Of a stretch of DNA of 64,000 nucleotides, positions 28,955 through 37,565 are shown piece after piece. The notes below the pieces were generated by a model, which saw only the letters and a list, made by a program, of their open reading frames with translations, was not told the origin of the DNA and made no database searches. A program made the translations under genes and the position numbers. The DNA is taken from assembly GCF_051912845.1 (NCBI RefSeq), contig NZ_JBNCBU010000001.1, positions 2,061,837 to 2,125,836 of the forward strand, written 5' to 3'. Within the stretch, counting starts at the first letter, position 1. Each line of letters starts with the position of its first letter. The stretch comes from Tsuneonella sediminis. GTDB taxonomy: Bacteria; Pseudomonadota; Alphaproteobacteria; Sphingomonadales; Sphingomonadaceae.

Positions 28955-30717
28955 CAGTTGGTCCTCCAGGGAAGAATTCGCGTCGATAGTGTCAGCAGGA
29001 AGCGGGCCTTCCCGCGTGTGGTCTGGATTGCCGTTCTTTCGAGCGGAACGGCCATACCGGCGTCGAGCTGAAGCCGGTCACCCAGGTAAGCGCGGATGCC
29101 TCCCCCCGCAGAAGTCAGCCTGTCCGTGCCTCCAGGGCCCTTGTTCCAGACCTTGGCCCGGTCGGCGAAGGCATACGGTTGGACGCGCAGTTCCGAGCTT
29201 TCGAGAAGCTTGTAGCGTCCGCCGCGAAGCTCCACGCTCGCGCCTACGCCGCTGTCGCCCAGGATCGCGCCGGGATCGTAACCGCGTCCGACGGTGTAGT
29301 TTCCGCCCGTGAATTCTTCAAAGCTGAGCAGCGGGTCGAAAGCGTATTGCGCCCGGGGCTGGATCGCCACCGCGATATCGGAACCCAGCGCATATTCCAG
29401 CTCGCCGGAAAAGCGGACGAGGCCAGCGGTCGGATCGCCGTCGAGCCTGCTCGGCGGTGTCGTTCCCGCCGGGCACCCGACGCCGCCGCATCCCGGGGAT
29501 GCGCCGAACAGGTCGATCGCCTTGCGAACCTCGAACGAGGCGCCCGCGCGCCATTTCGGGCGGATGTTGTCGAGGTCGATCGAATCGAGGTCGGCGCGAA
29601 GCCAGAGGATCCGCAGCTTGTCGCGCGACAGCTTGCCGATGAGATCGACGTCCTGGTCGACGAAGTCGAAGCCGCCGCCGATCCACACGTTTTGGCCCTG
29701 CGTTCGGGTTACCGGATAGCGCGCGCTCACCTGCGCGAACAGCGTACGCGCCGTCAGCTCGGGTCCGGCGGGCGCGGCCGCCCCCAGATCGGGCTTGGTC
29801 CACGCGTAGGTGAACTGGCCGCCGACCACGAGGCCCTCGCCCCCGGGCCGGAACTGGTGGCTCGCCTGGACGATCTGCTGCTCAGCGAAGTCGGCGGTCG
29901 AATAGAAACCCAGCGAAGTCGCGTCACCGAGCCCGGTCAGGCCGAAGGCCTGAGCGCGCACCTGTCCGCCCCAGCGGCCGGTCTCGGCGGCGGCGAGGTT
30001 CTGCACCGTGAGATCGACGGTGTAGCGCCGGCGAACGACGGTTACCTCCCCGATCAGGTCTCCCGGAGCGGTGCCGGCGGGCTTGAGCGTCAGCTGGACG
30101 TCATATCCGGGCAGGTCGCGCGCGAACAGGAGATAGCGTTCGGCGCGGTATCGATTGAAGACCTCGTCCTCGCCGAGGCGCCCGAGATATTCCTCGAGCT
30201 TGCGTTCCGCCCCCCGTGTCTCGCCGCGGGCACGGATCGCGCTGATGCGGGCATAGAGGACTTCCAGCCGCACCTCGCCATTCTCGATCCGCTGGGTCGG
30301 CACCTGGACCGCGGCGAGGTAGCCCTTGTTCCGCAGGATCGTCGCCGCAGCGTCGCGGATTTCGCAGATGACGGCGACCGATTGCGGCTGGCCGGCGAAG
30401 GGCTTCCAGGCCGCCTCGAGTTCGGTCGGAGCTGCCCCCTTCAGATTGTTGAAGGTGACGTTGCTGATCGTGACGGGAATGTCCTGATACTGCGGGTCCG
30501 CCAACGGACAGGGCGAGCGCTCGATCCCCCCCGAGATCGAAAGCTGCGCAGGGGGCCCCGCCTTGGGCCGGCTGATGGATTCAAGCTCGTCGCGAGTCGG
30601 AGCTCCGGTCGGAGCCGGCAGGGCCTGGGCGAATGCCGGTCCACCCACTCCTGCCACTGCCGCCGACATGGAGGTAGCTGCCAGCCAATAGCAGAGGCTT
30701 GCGCGCGCGTGCGCCAT
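28954..30717 (-). CDS. TpsB outer-membrane transporter, ShlB/FhaC/HecB family
   Basis: A 587-residue pore for the TpsA exoprotein. The start at 30717 is chosen because it has GGGGGA 7 bases upstream and yields a clean signal peptide (MAHARASLCYWLAATSMSAA, cleaved near AFAQ); an ATG at 30747 would add ten residues. Two POTRA-type domains follow, with ILRNKGYLAAVQVPTQRIENG and VRLEVLYARI, then a 16-strand barrel containing the family motif region NYTVGRGYDPGAILGDSG. It ends LSTRILPWRTN. The gene is first in an operon with tpsA (one-base stop/start overlap, GGAGG before the tpsA ATG) and the CHAT gene. Confidence 0.94.
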   Translation of the reverse strand: MAHARASLCYWLAATSMSAAVAGVGGPAFAQALPAPTGAPTRDELESISRPKAGPPAQLSISGGIERSPCPLADPQYQDIPVTISNVTFNNLKGAAPTELEAAWKPFAGQPQSVAVICEIRDAAATILRNKGYLAAVQVPTQRIENGEVRLEVLYARISAIRARGETRGAERKLEEYLGRLGEDEVFNRYRAERYLLFARDLPGYDVQLTLKPAGTAPGDLIGEVTVVRRRYTVDLTVQNLAAAETGRWGGQVRAQAFGLTGLGDATSLGFYSTADFAEQQIVQASHQFRPGGEGLVVGGQFTYAWTKPDLGAAAPAGPELTARTLFAQVSARYPVTRTQGQNVWIGGGFDFVDQDVDLIGKLSRDKLRILWLRADLDSIDLDNIRPKWRAGASFEVRKAIDLFGASPGCGGVGCPAGTTPPSRLDGDPTAGLVRFSGELEYALGSDIAVAIQPRAQYAFDPLLSFEEFTGGNYTVGRGYDPGAILGDSGVGASVELRGGRYKLLESSELRVQPYAFADRAKVWNKGPGGTDRLTSAGGGIRAYLGDRLQLDAGMAVPLERTAIQTTRGKARFLLTLSTRILPWRTN

Positions 30718-31098
30718 TCGGATTCCCCCAAACTTAGTCCCAAGCAACCCGAATGTTCTCTTTGGATAGGGACACTACTCTCCTGATTTGAAACGTCAAT
30801 CGGCTCAAGGCTGCCAGAAAATTCGAAGCGGCTTCATCGCCCGTCTGTGGCCGGTCGGCCGCTCGAACTCCGACAGGCCGGTTCATGGACGATGCGAATT
30901 CGCGGCCCCGCCGAAGCAGCGCGCACCCACGAATGCCCATTGAACAGTGCACGAATTCGCTTATGTTGCGATTGGGACTTCTGAATAGGGCGTCCCGAAT
31001 TTCCGCTCACAACTGAGCGCTGCAGAGAAGGCCGAGCGTAACGCCCGTCTTCTCGCCGGAGGCAGCGCACCACGCTCGGCTGCTCTAGGAGGCAGTCG
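30718..31098. other. Divergent intergenic region with a long-armed inverted repeat
   Basis: About 380 bases with no convincing gene. It holds the start region of the leftward tpsB operon and the leader of the rightward 31099 gene. A perfect 9-bp inverted repeat, GCCGAGCGT at 31031-31039 and ACGCTCGGC at 31072-31080, encloses 32 bases and lies directly before the TAGGAGG of the next gene. It could fold as a leader stem-loop or be two arms of a regulator site. No firm promoter was identified. Confidence 0.45.
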
Positions 31099-31650
31099 AT
31101 GGACCGTTGTGCCTATCGTTTCGGTTTCTCGTTCGCCGTTTACGACGACTGGTGGGCGAGAAACCCCATCAGCCTCGACGTGGAGTCTTACAGCGAGGCT
31201 GCATTCGCACGTTTTCAGCGCTGCACGCTCGACAGTTACCTCACGGAATTGGCGCGGCGGTGCCACGAGCGATTGCTTCACGCGTATCGCCTGCTCAACC
31301 CTGCCGCTCCATACCCCGAGGGTCATCGGCGCTACGGCCCCTACGTGCTCGACCGCCTGATCTGCCCGTGGGACCGGTTGTGTGTCCTGTACCGCTCGAT
31401 GCACTTCGACGCCCAGATCGATTTCTTCGACCAGCATCGCCTTCGCGAGGAGCGGCGCTGGCGCCGCTTTATCGAAGACACCTGCATGACCCCGTTCACC
31501 GAACGTGCCGAATGGACCCGCTCGCTGCTCGAGGGAGTGGGGGGCCTCGCGCCCGATCCCCGCTCGACCAGTCTCCCGATCGAGGAACTGTTCGACGCCA
31601 TCATTGCCACCCTGAAAGGAGAAGACCATGAACATGCCTGGCTCATCTAG
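31099..31650 (+). CDS. Hypothetical protein coupled to the alarmone-hydrolase gene
   Basis: A 183-residue soluble protein that I do not recognise. It lacks a signal peptide and membrane segments. It is rich in aromatic and charged residues, with YDDWWARNP near the N-terminus and RREERRW-like basic stretches in the middle; the C-terminus is acidic. It is judged real because a strong TAGGAGG lies 7 bases before the ATG, its composition is protein-like rather than Arg/Pro/Ala-rich, and its 3' end overlaps the next gene by 23 bases, which suggests translational coupling with the HD-domain hydrolase. It could be a partner or regulator of that enzyme; this is inference. Confidence 0.65.
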   Translation: MDRCAYRFGFSFAVYDDWWARNPISLDVESYSEAAFARFQRCTLDSYLTELARRCHERLLHAYRLLNPAAPYPEGHRRYGPYVLDRLICPWDRLCVLYRSMHFDAQIDFFDQHRLREERRWRRFIEDTCMTPFTERAEWTRSLLEGVGGLAPDPRSTSLPIEELFDAIIATLKGEDHEHAWLI

Positions 31651-32230
31651 GCCCGACGATATCGTCCGCCTGCTCGATGCGGCGCACTTCGCCGCGGAGA
31701 AGCACCGCAACTGCCGGCGCAAGGACGCCGGGGCCACCCCCTACATCAACCATCCCTTGCGGGTCGCGCAGGTCCTTGCCGAAGAGGGGATCAGGGAAGT
31801 CGACGTCCTCATGGCGGCGCTCCTCCACGATACGGTCGAGGACACCGAGACTACGACTGAAGAACTTCGAGCGCGGTTCGGCGCGACCGTGGCTGGCCTC
31901 GTCGCAGAGGTCACCGACGACAAGGCGCTCGACAAGCAGGTGCGCAAGGACCTTCAGGTCCTCAAGGCACCTAACAAGTCGGATCGGGCCAAGCTGATCA
32001 AAATCGCCGACAAGATCAGCAACCTCGAGGACCTTGTCGCGCGCCCGCCCGACTGGCCCCGCGAGCGGATCGAGCAATACCGCGAATGGGCCAGCCGCGT
32101 CATCGCCGGATGCAGCGGGGTCAACGGGAAGCTCGATGCGCGCGCGCTCGCCCTGTGCACGGAGTGTAAGCCGCACGGAGCTGAAGGGGCCGACCGCGGA
32201 AAGGGGGCAGTCGGCCTCGCAGCCGGTTAA
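31628..32230 (+). CDS. HD-domain hydrolase of the small alarmone hydrolase (MESH1/SpoT-like) type
   Basis: A 200-residue single-domain HD protein. RRKDAGATPYINHPLRVA is the hallmark start of (p)ppGpp hydrolase domains, followed by ALLHDTVEDTETT with the His-Asp metal pair and by KSDRAKLIKIADKISNLEDL. It lacks the synthetase, TGS and ACT domains of Rel/SpoT, so it resembles stand-alone small alarmone hydrolases, which remove the 3' diphosphate from (p)ppGpp or act on related nucleotides. GGAG precedes the ATG, inside the end of the upstream gene. A hairpin (GGCCGAC/GTCGGCC, 32188-32216) within its 3' end may help termination before the convergent amidohydrolase gene. The in vivo substrate is not certain. 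Confidence 0.88.
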   Translation: MNMPGSSRPDDIVRLLDAAHFAAEKHRNCRRKDAGATPYINHPLRVAQVLAEEGIREVDVLMAALLHDTVEDTETTTEELRARFGATVAGLVAEVTDDKALDKQVRKDLQVLKAPNKSDRAKLIKIADKISNLEDLVARPPDWPRERIEQYREWASRVIAGCSGVNGKLDARALALCTECKPHGAEGADRGKGAVGLAAG

Positions 32231-32270
32231 TCTGGTCGAGCGGCGGGCCCCACAGCGGCCGGCCCCGTGC

Positions 32271-35200
32271 TCAATGTTCGTGCGCGGACTGGCTGGCCCG
32301 ACCAGGGAGCGGATCGCTGCTGCGTTCCCACCAGTAGGGTTCGCGGCGGCGGTTGCCCGTGACTTGTTCGTTGAGCGTCGCCGCGTCGTAGAGCCGCCCC
32401 CCCAGCATGACCCGCGAAACCTTTTCGGTGTTGCGGATATCGTCGAGAGGATTTGCGTCGAGAATGACCAGGTCTGCGAGCTTGCCCGGTTCCAGCATGC
32501 CGAGGTCGCGTTCCATGCCCAGCGTCCGGGCCGGCATTATCGTCGCCGCCTGGAGCGCCTGAAGCGGCGTCCAGCCGCCCTTGACGAAGCTCCACATTTC
32601 CCAGTGGGCGCCGATGCCGTCCTGCTGGCCGTGCGCGCCGATGTTGACCTGGATTCCGCGGTCGGCAAGCTTGCGGGCCTCGCGGGCCGCCCATGTGTCG
32701 GCGTAGTCTTCCTCGGGTGCGATTTCCCGTCGGGCGCTCGCGGCGGCGAGAGTGCCCGGCGGCACGTGCGCGGTCAGCAGGGGATGCTCCCACAGGTTGG
32801 TGCGGGCTCGCCAGTAGGGATCGGCGCCCGGTCCGCCGTAGGCGACGACGAGCGTGGGCGTGTAGTTGACGCCCGTCTGGGACCACATCTGCAAGACATC
32901 CTGGTAGAACGTGCTGCCGGGCACGTTGTGCTCCACCGTGGCGTTCCCGTCCTGGATCAGGCTCATGTCGAGGTTGAACAGCGATCCGCCCTCGGGCACC
33001 ACGAGCATGTTTTCGGCCTGGGCGGCGCTGACCACCATCTGGCGCTGCTCTCGCCGGGGCTGGTTGTAGTTCTTGACGCTCATCGCCCCTTGCGCCTTCA
33101 GTCGGCGGACGTGGGCCAGCGCGTCCTCGAGCTTGCCGATCTCGGCGAACCGGCCCGCCGCCTTCGCGCCGTAGATGATCTCGCCGGTCGAGAATATTCG
33201 CGGCGCAAGAATGATGCCCGCCCGCTGCATCTCGCTCGCGGCGAAGATCTCGATCGCGCTATTCGAAGGATCGTGGATCGTGGTTGTGCCCAGCGCGAGG
33301 TTGGCCATCGCCGACCAGTTCTGCTGGGGAACCAGCCCGTTTTCCCCCTGCGGTCCGTGCGCGTGCGCGTCGATGAAGCCGGGAACGACCGTCTTCCCCT
33401 TCAGGTCGACCGTCGGCACTCCCGCGGGGATCACGGTTTCGGATCTCGGCCCGACGGCGGCGATGCGATTGCCCCGGACGAGGACGACCCCGTCCTCGAT
33501 GATCCCGCCGTCGTCGCCGCGCATGGTGATGATCCGCGCCCCGGTCAGCGCAACCGAGCCCGTCGCCTGGTCCGCCCGGACCGTCCGCGACAGGTCGATA
33601 CCGGATGCCGGCACCGTGTATCGGTCCGCAAACGCGTTTGCGGTATCGGCCGAGTACAACACCGGCCCGATGCTCCAGTGAGCGCGGCGACCGCCTTGCG
33701 AGAAGTGGATGAAGTCCCCGCCGCCCTGGCTGAGCCGGACGGCCGGGAGCGCGCCCTTGTCCGTCGCCGCGGTCACGTCCTGCGCGCCCGGCAGAAGCGG
33801 CATCAGGTGGGCCTCGTAGTTCTGGCGGAAGGCCGCGTACTGACCGTCGGGCGAAACCTCGAAATCGCTCGTCAGATCGCCGGAAGCGTGGACCCGCCGG
33901 GCCTCGCCTGCCAGATCGGTGCTGAACAGCTGCAGCTTGTCCCCGGCCCGCGCCGTCATGAACAGGCGGTCGGAATCCGCCCCGAACTGGGGATTGCCCC
34001 CACCGCGCTCGACGAGGCGGGGGCGCCCCCCGCTTGCGGAGACGAGGTAAGTACCTGCGTCCCGGTTCCAGCGGTCGGCCGTGAGGCCGCCCCCGGAGCC
34101 TGCCTCGAACGCGATCAGCTTACCGTCGGGCGAGAAGCGCGGGCTCGAATAGTGGCCAGGCTCGCTCGTGACCGTTCGCGCGGACCCTCCCTTCGATGAA
34201 ACGGTCATGATCCGGCCGAGGTCATCGTCGGCCCAGTCGACGAAGACGATCGACGATCCGTCGCGCGACCAGCTTGGCCAGGCTTCGAAGCGCTCGTCAG
34301 TCGAGCGCGTCAACCTGCGCGGCGTCCCTCCGTCCGTCGCCTTCAGCCAGAGCTTGCCGAGCGATTCGAAGACGACGTGCCGGCCGTCAGGCGAAACCTG
34401 TGCCCAGCGCACCATCCTGGTCCGGAAGGTTTCGGGGGCCACCTCGATATCCGGATGGAGCGATTCGGCGACCGTGCGGTCGTCCGCGATCGTGAAGGGC
34501 ACGTCGCGCACTTCTCCGCCGCTCACCGGCACCCGGCGGATCTTGCCGCCGGACCAGAGCACGATCTCGCTGCTGTCGGCGGTCCAGTCCATGTTGGGAT
34601 AGACGCCGGTAACGGCCCAGGTCTCCTGCATGTCCTGGTCCGGCAGGTCCATGAGCTTGCGTTCGTTGCCGCTGGCGAGATCGCGCACGAACAGTTTCGA
34701 CTTCGCGCGTTCGCGGCGCACGAAGGCAAGGTACTTTCCGTCAGGCGAAGGATTGGGGCGGACAGCGCCTCCGTTTCCGGCGGTCAACCGGTGGGTTTCC
34801 CCGGTCTCGAGCTCGTACCGTTCGATCGCGAACAGGCTGCGATTCGAATCCTGCGCGTACTGGAAGACCCCGCCCGGCGTGATGTCCCGGGTGAAATAGA
34901 TCGTCTTGCCGTCAGGCGCGAAGGTCGGTTCGCCGAGTTCCTTCTGGTGCTTCTCGTCGACGCGCTTGACGAGCTGGACGCCGGTGCCGCCGTCCACGTG
35001 GAACAGCCAGACCTCGCCGGTGCCCAGCGACCGGGCGGTGGTGAAGTGCTTCTTCGCCACGATGTACCGCCCGTCAGGGCTCCAGCTGGGCTGGTTGAGG
35101 AGGCGGAAATCCTCCTTGGTAAGCGGCTTCTTGTCGGAACCGTCCGCTCGCATGAGCCAGATGTTGTCGCCGCCGCCGCGATCGGAAACGAACGCGATCC

Positions 35201-35585
35201 GGGTCCCGTCTGGCGACCAGCGCGGTTGCTGGTCGTAGGAAAGGCCCTCGGCTATCCGGGTCGGGGTGCCGCCCGCGATCGGCATGACGTAGATGTCGCC
35301 GAGCATGTCGAACGCGATGCGCGCGCCGTCGGGCGACACGTCGACGTTCATCCAGGTGCCTTCGTTCGTGTTGACCGGCACCTTGCGCAAGGTCAGGCCC
35401 TGCGGTGCCTCGACGTCCCACGTCGACGCGGCTTCGCCCTTCGCGGTCTCGGGCACCGTGGACGCCGGCGGCGCGTGCTGGGTGGCGGCGTCGCTCGGGG
35501 ACGCGTCGAGAGGCGGCGCTACCTGCGCGTGGACCGTGGCAGACGTCGCCAGCAGGGCGCAGGCAAGCGGGAGCTTTGACAGCAT
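32271..35585 (-). CDS. Exported beta-propeller/amidohydrolase fusion protein
   Basis: A 1104-residue secreted enzyme with signal peptide MLSKLPLACALLATSATVHAQ. The N-terminal half (about 60-640) holds TolB-like propeller repeats of the form WSPDGTRIAFVSDRGG and FSPDGKLIAFEAG. The C-terminal half (about 680-1080) is an imidazolonepropionase-like amidohydrolase: VVPGFIDAHAHG gives the metal-binding HxH, then VKNYNQPRREQRQM, NATVEHNVPG, and a closing LADLVILDANPLDDIRNT. This fusion architecture is recurrent in bacteria and is usually annotated as a secreted metal-dependent hydrolase, perhaps a peptidase or amidase; the substrate is unknown. It is transcribed divergently from the HerA-like gene and convergent with the HD hydrolase gene. 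Confidence 0.92.
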   Translation of the reverse strand: MLSKLPLACALLATSATVHAQVAPPLDASPSDAATQHAPPASTVPETAKGEAASTWDVEAPQGLTLRKVPVNTNEGTWMNVDVSPDGARIAFDMLGDIYVMPIAGGTPTRIAEGLSYDQQPRWSPDGTRIAFVSDRGGGDNIWLMRADGSDKKPLTKEDFRLLNQPSWSPDGRYIVAKKHFTTARSLGTGEVWLFHVDGGTGVQLVKRVDEKHQKELGEPTFAPDGKTIYFTRDITPGGVFQYAQDSNRSLFAIERYELETGETHRLTAGNGGAVRPNPSPDGKYLAFVRRERAKSKLFVRDLASGNERKLMDLPDQDMQETWAVTGVYPNMDWTADSSEIVLWSGGKIRRVPVSGGEVRDVPFTIADDRTVAESLHPDIEVAPETFRTRMVRWAQVSPDGRHVVFESLGKLWLKATDGGTPRRLTRSTDERFEAWPSWSRDGSSIVFVDWADDDLGRIMTVSSKGGSARTVTSEPGHYSSPRFSPDGKLIAFEAGSGGGLTADRWNRDAGTYLVSASGGRPRLVERGGGNPQFGADSDRLFMTARAGDKLQLFSTDLAGEARRVHASGDLTSDFEVSPDGQYAAFRQNYEAHLMPLLPGAQDVTAATDKGALPAVRLSQGGGDFIHFSQGGRRAHWSIGPVLYSADTANAFADRYTVPASGIDLSRTVRADQATGSVALTGARIITMRGDDGGIIEDGVVLVRGNRIAAVGPRSETVIPAGVPTVDLKGKTVVPGFIDAHAHGPQGENGLVPQQNWSAMANLALGTTTIHDPSNSAIEIFAASEMQRAGIILAPRIFSTGEIIYGAKAAGRFAEIGKLEDALAHVRRLKAQGAMSVKNYNQPRREQRQMVVSAAQAENMLVVPEGGSLFNLDMSLIQDGNATVEHNVPGSTFYQDVLQMWSQTGVNYTPTLVVAYGGPGADPYWRARTNLWEHPLLTAHVPPGTLAAASARREIAPEEDYADTWAAREARKLADRGIQVNIGAHGQQDGIGAHWEMWSFVKGGWTPLQALQAATIMPARTLGMERDLGMLEPGKLADLVILDANPLDDIRNTEKVSRVMLGGRLYDAATLNEQVTGNRRREPYWWERSSDPLPGRASQSAHEH

Positions 35586-35751
35586 GTCGAGGTCTTTCGA
35601 TGTGTCGGAGGGCGACCCCCCATTTCTTGTGGGCGGTGCGGGGGATGGCGGAAGGCGGCGGCGAACGCAAGCCGCTGCGGCGAAGGACCAAAGCTGAGGA
35701 AAACCGGACCATTCGGCGTGAGCGGAACTGCGAGCTTGCTACGGAGGCGCA

Positions 35752-37209
35752 GTGAAGAATCAGATCGATCTCGGGACCGACCCCAGCGGAGCATCCGTCT
35801 GCCTGGACGTCGAGGAACTGCTCGCGACGCGGCTGCTGGTGCAGGGCAACAGCGGATCGGGCAAGTCGCACCTGCTTCGCCGCGTGCTCGAGGAGAGCGC
35901 CGCGATCGTCCAGCAGATCGTTATCGATCCCGAGGGCGATTTTGTCAGCCTTGCCGATGAATTCGGTCACGTCGTAATCGACGGGGCGGCTTATTCCGAC
36001 GCCGAGATCACCCGGTTGGCCGCGCGCGCCCGCGAACACCGGGCCTCGGTCGTGCTCGCGCTGGACGGGCTCGAGATCGACAACCAGATGCGCTGCGCCG
36101 CGCAGTTCCTGTCCGCGCTGTTCGACGCGCCCGACAGGCACTGGTACCCGGCGCTGGTGATCGTCGACGAGGCGCAGCTTTTTGCACCGTCCGCATCGGG
36201 AGAAGTCAGCGACGACGCGAGGCGCAGCTCGCTTGCCGCGATGACGAACCTGATGTGCCGGGGCCGCAAGCGAGGCCTTGCAGGAGTCATCGCGACGCAG
36301 CGACTGGCGAAGCTGGCCAAGAACGTTGCGGCCGAGGCGTCGAACTTTCTCATGGGCCGCACCTTCCTCGACATCGACATGGTTCGCGCCGCCGACCTGC
36401 TCGGGATGGAGCGGCGCCAGGCGGAACAGATCAGGGATCTGGAACGGGGCCATTTCCTCGGGCTGGGACCCGCGATCAGCCGGCGCCCTGTCGCGGTGCG
36501 GATCGGAAGCGTCCGGACCCGTGCCAAGTCGACCGTCGCAGGCCTGACGCCGCCCCCTGCCGCGACCGGCGACGACATGGCAGCCCTTTTACACGCGCCG
36601 TCAGAGGATCCGCCCGCGCAGGCGGACCTGTGGAGCATGGCAGATCCGCGGCCTGCCACCGCCGCCGCCCTGCAGGAATCCATCGTTTGCCAGGCCAGCG
36701 CGGAAGCGGCGTGCCCTCAGCCCGAGCTGTCGACCGAGGACGCGGCGGCAGTGGTGTGCGCGGTGATCATGGACATGGCGGGCGAGGAAGGGTGCACCTT
36801 CCTTCCCGCGGCCGCGCTGTTCCAGGATTTCACGGTCCGCTGCCGGATGCGCGGGCTGAAGAACCACGGGCTCGACGCCGCCGAGTTCCGCAAGAGCTTT
36901 TCCAAGGCCCTGGCCGGCATCGGACTGGCTGACCCCGGCGAACAGGGCGCGCTCCTGCTCGGTCTCGCCGAGACGATCCCTGCCGACCTGATGGCGCCCT
37001 TCCTCGCGATCGGTAAAGCCGCGATCGAAGGCCAGCCATGTCCCGACGACGAGGCCTTGGCGGTACTTTACGGCACCCGGTCGGTCGGCCGCGCACGACG
37101 GATGCTCGAGCATCTCGAACGGAGCGACCTCGTGGTCGTGCGAACCGATTTTTCCGGGCGCAGATCGGTCGCGATCCCCAGGCTTGACCTCGCCACCGCG
37201 ATGGCCTGA
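35752..37209 (+). CDS. HerA/DUF87-type ATPase
   Basis: A cytoplasmic P-loop ATPase of 485 residues. Walker A is GNSGSGKS (32-39), Walker B is ALVIVDE (134-140) followed by AQLF, and CRGRKRGLAGVIATQRLAK supplies the sensor/arginine region typical of the HerA-FtsK branch. The C-terminal third (about 320-480) is helical and may form a winged-helix-like region. The start is a GTG with ACGGAGG 4 bases upstream. HerA proteins usually work with a NurA nuclease in DNA-end processing, but no nuclease gene is adjacent, so its job here is open. It is divergent from the amidohydrolase and followed after 86 bases by the 37296 gene. Confidence 0.88.
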   Translation: MKNQIDLGTDPSGASVCLDVEELLATRLLVQGNSGSGKSHLLRRVLEESAAIVQQIVIDPEGDFVSLADEFGHVVIDGAAYSDAEITRLAARAREHRASVVLALDGLEIDNQMRCAAQFLSALFDAPDRHWYPALVIVDEAQLFAPSASGEVSDDARRSSLAAMTNLMCRGRKRGLAGVIATQRLAKLAKNVAAEASNFLMGRTFLDIDMVRAADLLGMERRQAEQIRDLERGHFLGLGPAISRRPVAVRIGSVRTRAKSTVAGLTPPPAATGDDMAALLHAPSEDPPAQADLWSMADPRPATAAALQESIVCQASAEAACPQPELSTEDAAAVVCAVIMDMAGEEGCTFLPAAALFQDFTVRCRMRGLKNHGLDAAEFRKSFSKALAGIGLADPGEQGALLLGLAETIPADLMAPFLAIGKAAIEGQPCPDDEALAVLYGTRSVGRARRMLEHLERSDLVVVRTDFSGRRSVAIPRLDLATAMA

Positions 37210-37295
37210 CGAAGCCGGCCTGGCGGGTTGTATCGCGCCACCGGAAATCTGTATCCGTTTCGTCTCCCGCTACCACACCTTCGCCGGATTCTGCC

Positions 37296-37565
37296 ATGGA
37301 CCTCGACGACCTCCTGTTCCGATACTTCGGCACCCGTTCTCCCGACGATCTGGGGGAGGGGGCTCGCGCGGCGGGCGTGGACAAGATGCTTGTCGATCTG
37401 GGGCTGACGCGCGACAGGGGACAGCGGTTTGCGCTCTGGTCGATTCTCCACATGCTTGGCGCGGCACCGGATCTCGACGTTGCCTTTCCCGAAGCGGCGG
37501 ACAGGGATGCAGCGCGCAACCTCATGGACCTGCTCGACCGGGCCGGCGAGGGGTCCGGTGGCTGA
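37296..37565 (+). CDS. Small hypothetical protein coupled to the ribosomal oxygenase gene
   Basis: An 89-residue acidic soluble protein beginning MDLDDLLFRYFG, with no signal, membrane segment or cysteine pattern. I do not recognise the family. It is accepted as real because its stop overlaps the start of the oxygenase gene by one base (TGATG), its composition is protein-like, and nothing else occupies the gap. There is no strong ribosome-binding site before the ATG. It could be a small accessory or regulatory protein for the oxygenase; that is inference only. Confidence 0.7.
   Translation: MDLDDLLFRYFGTRSPDDLGEGARAAGVDKMLVDLGLTRDRGQRFALWSILHMLGAAPDLDVAFPEAADRDAARNLMDLLDRAGEGSGG

Noticed and set aside
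32034..35579. Long plus-strand open frames opposite the propeller-amidohydrolase gene
   Set aside because: The minus strand gives a coherent signal peptide, propeller repeats and metal motif; these frames have none.
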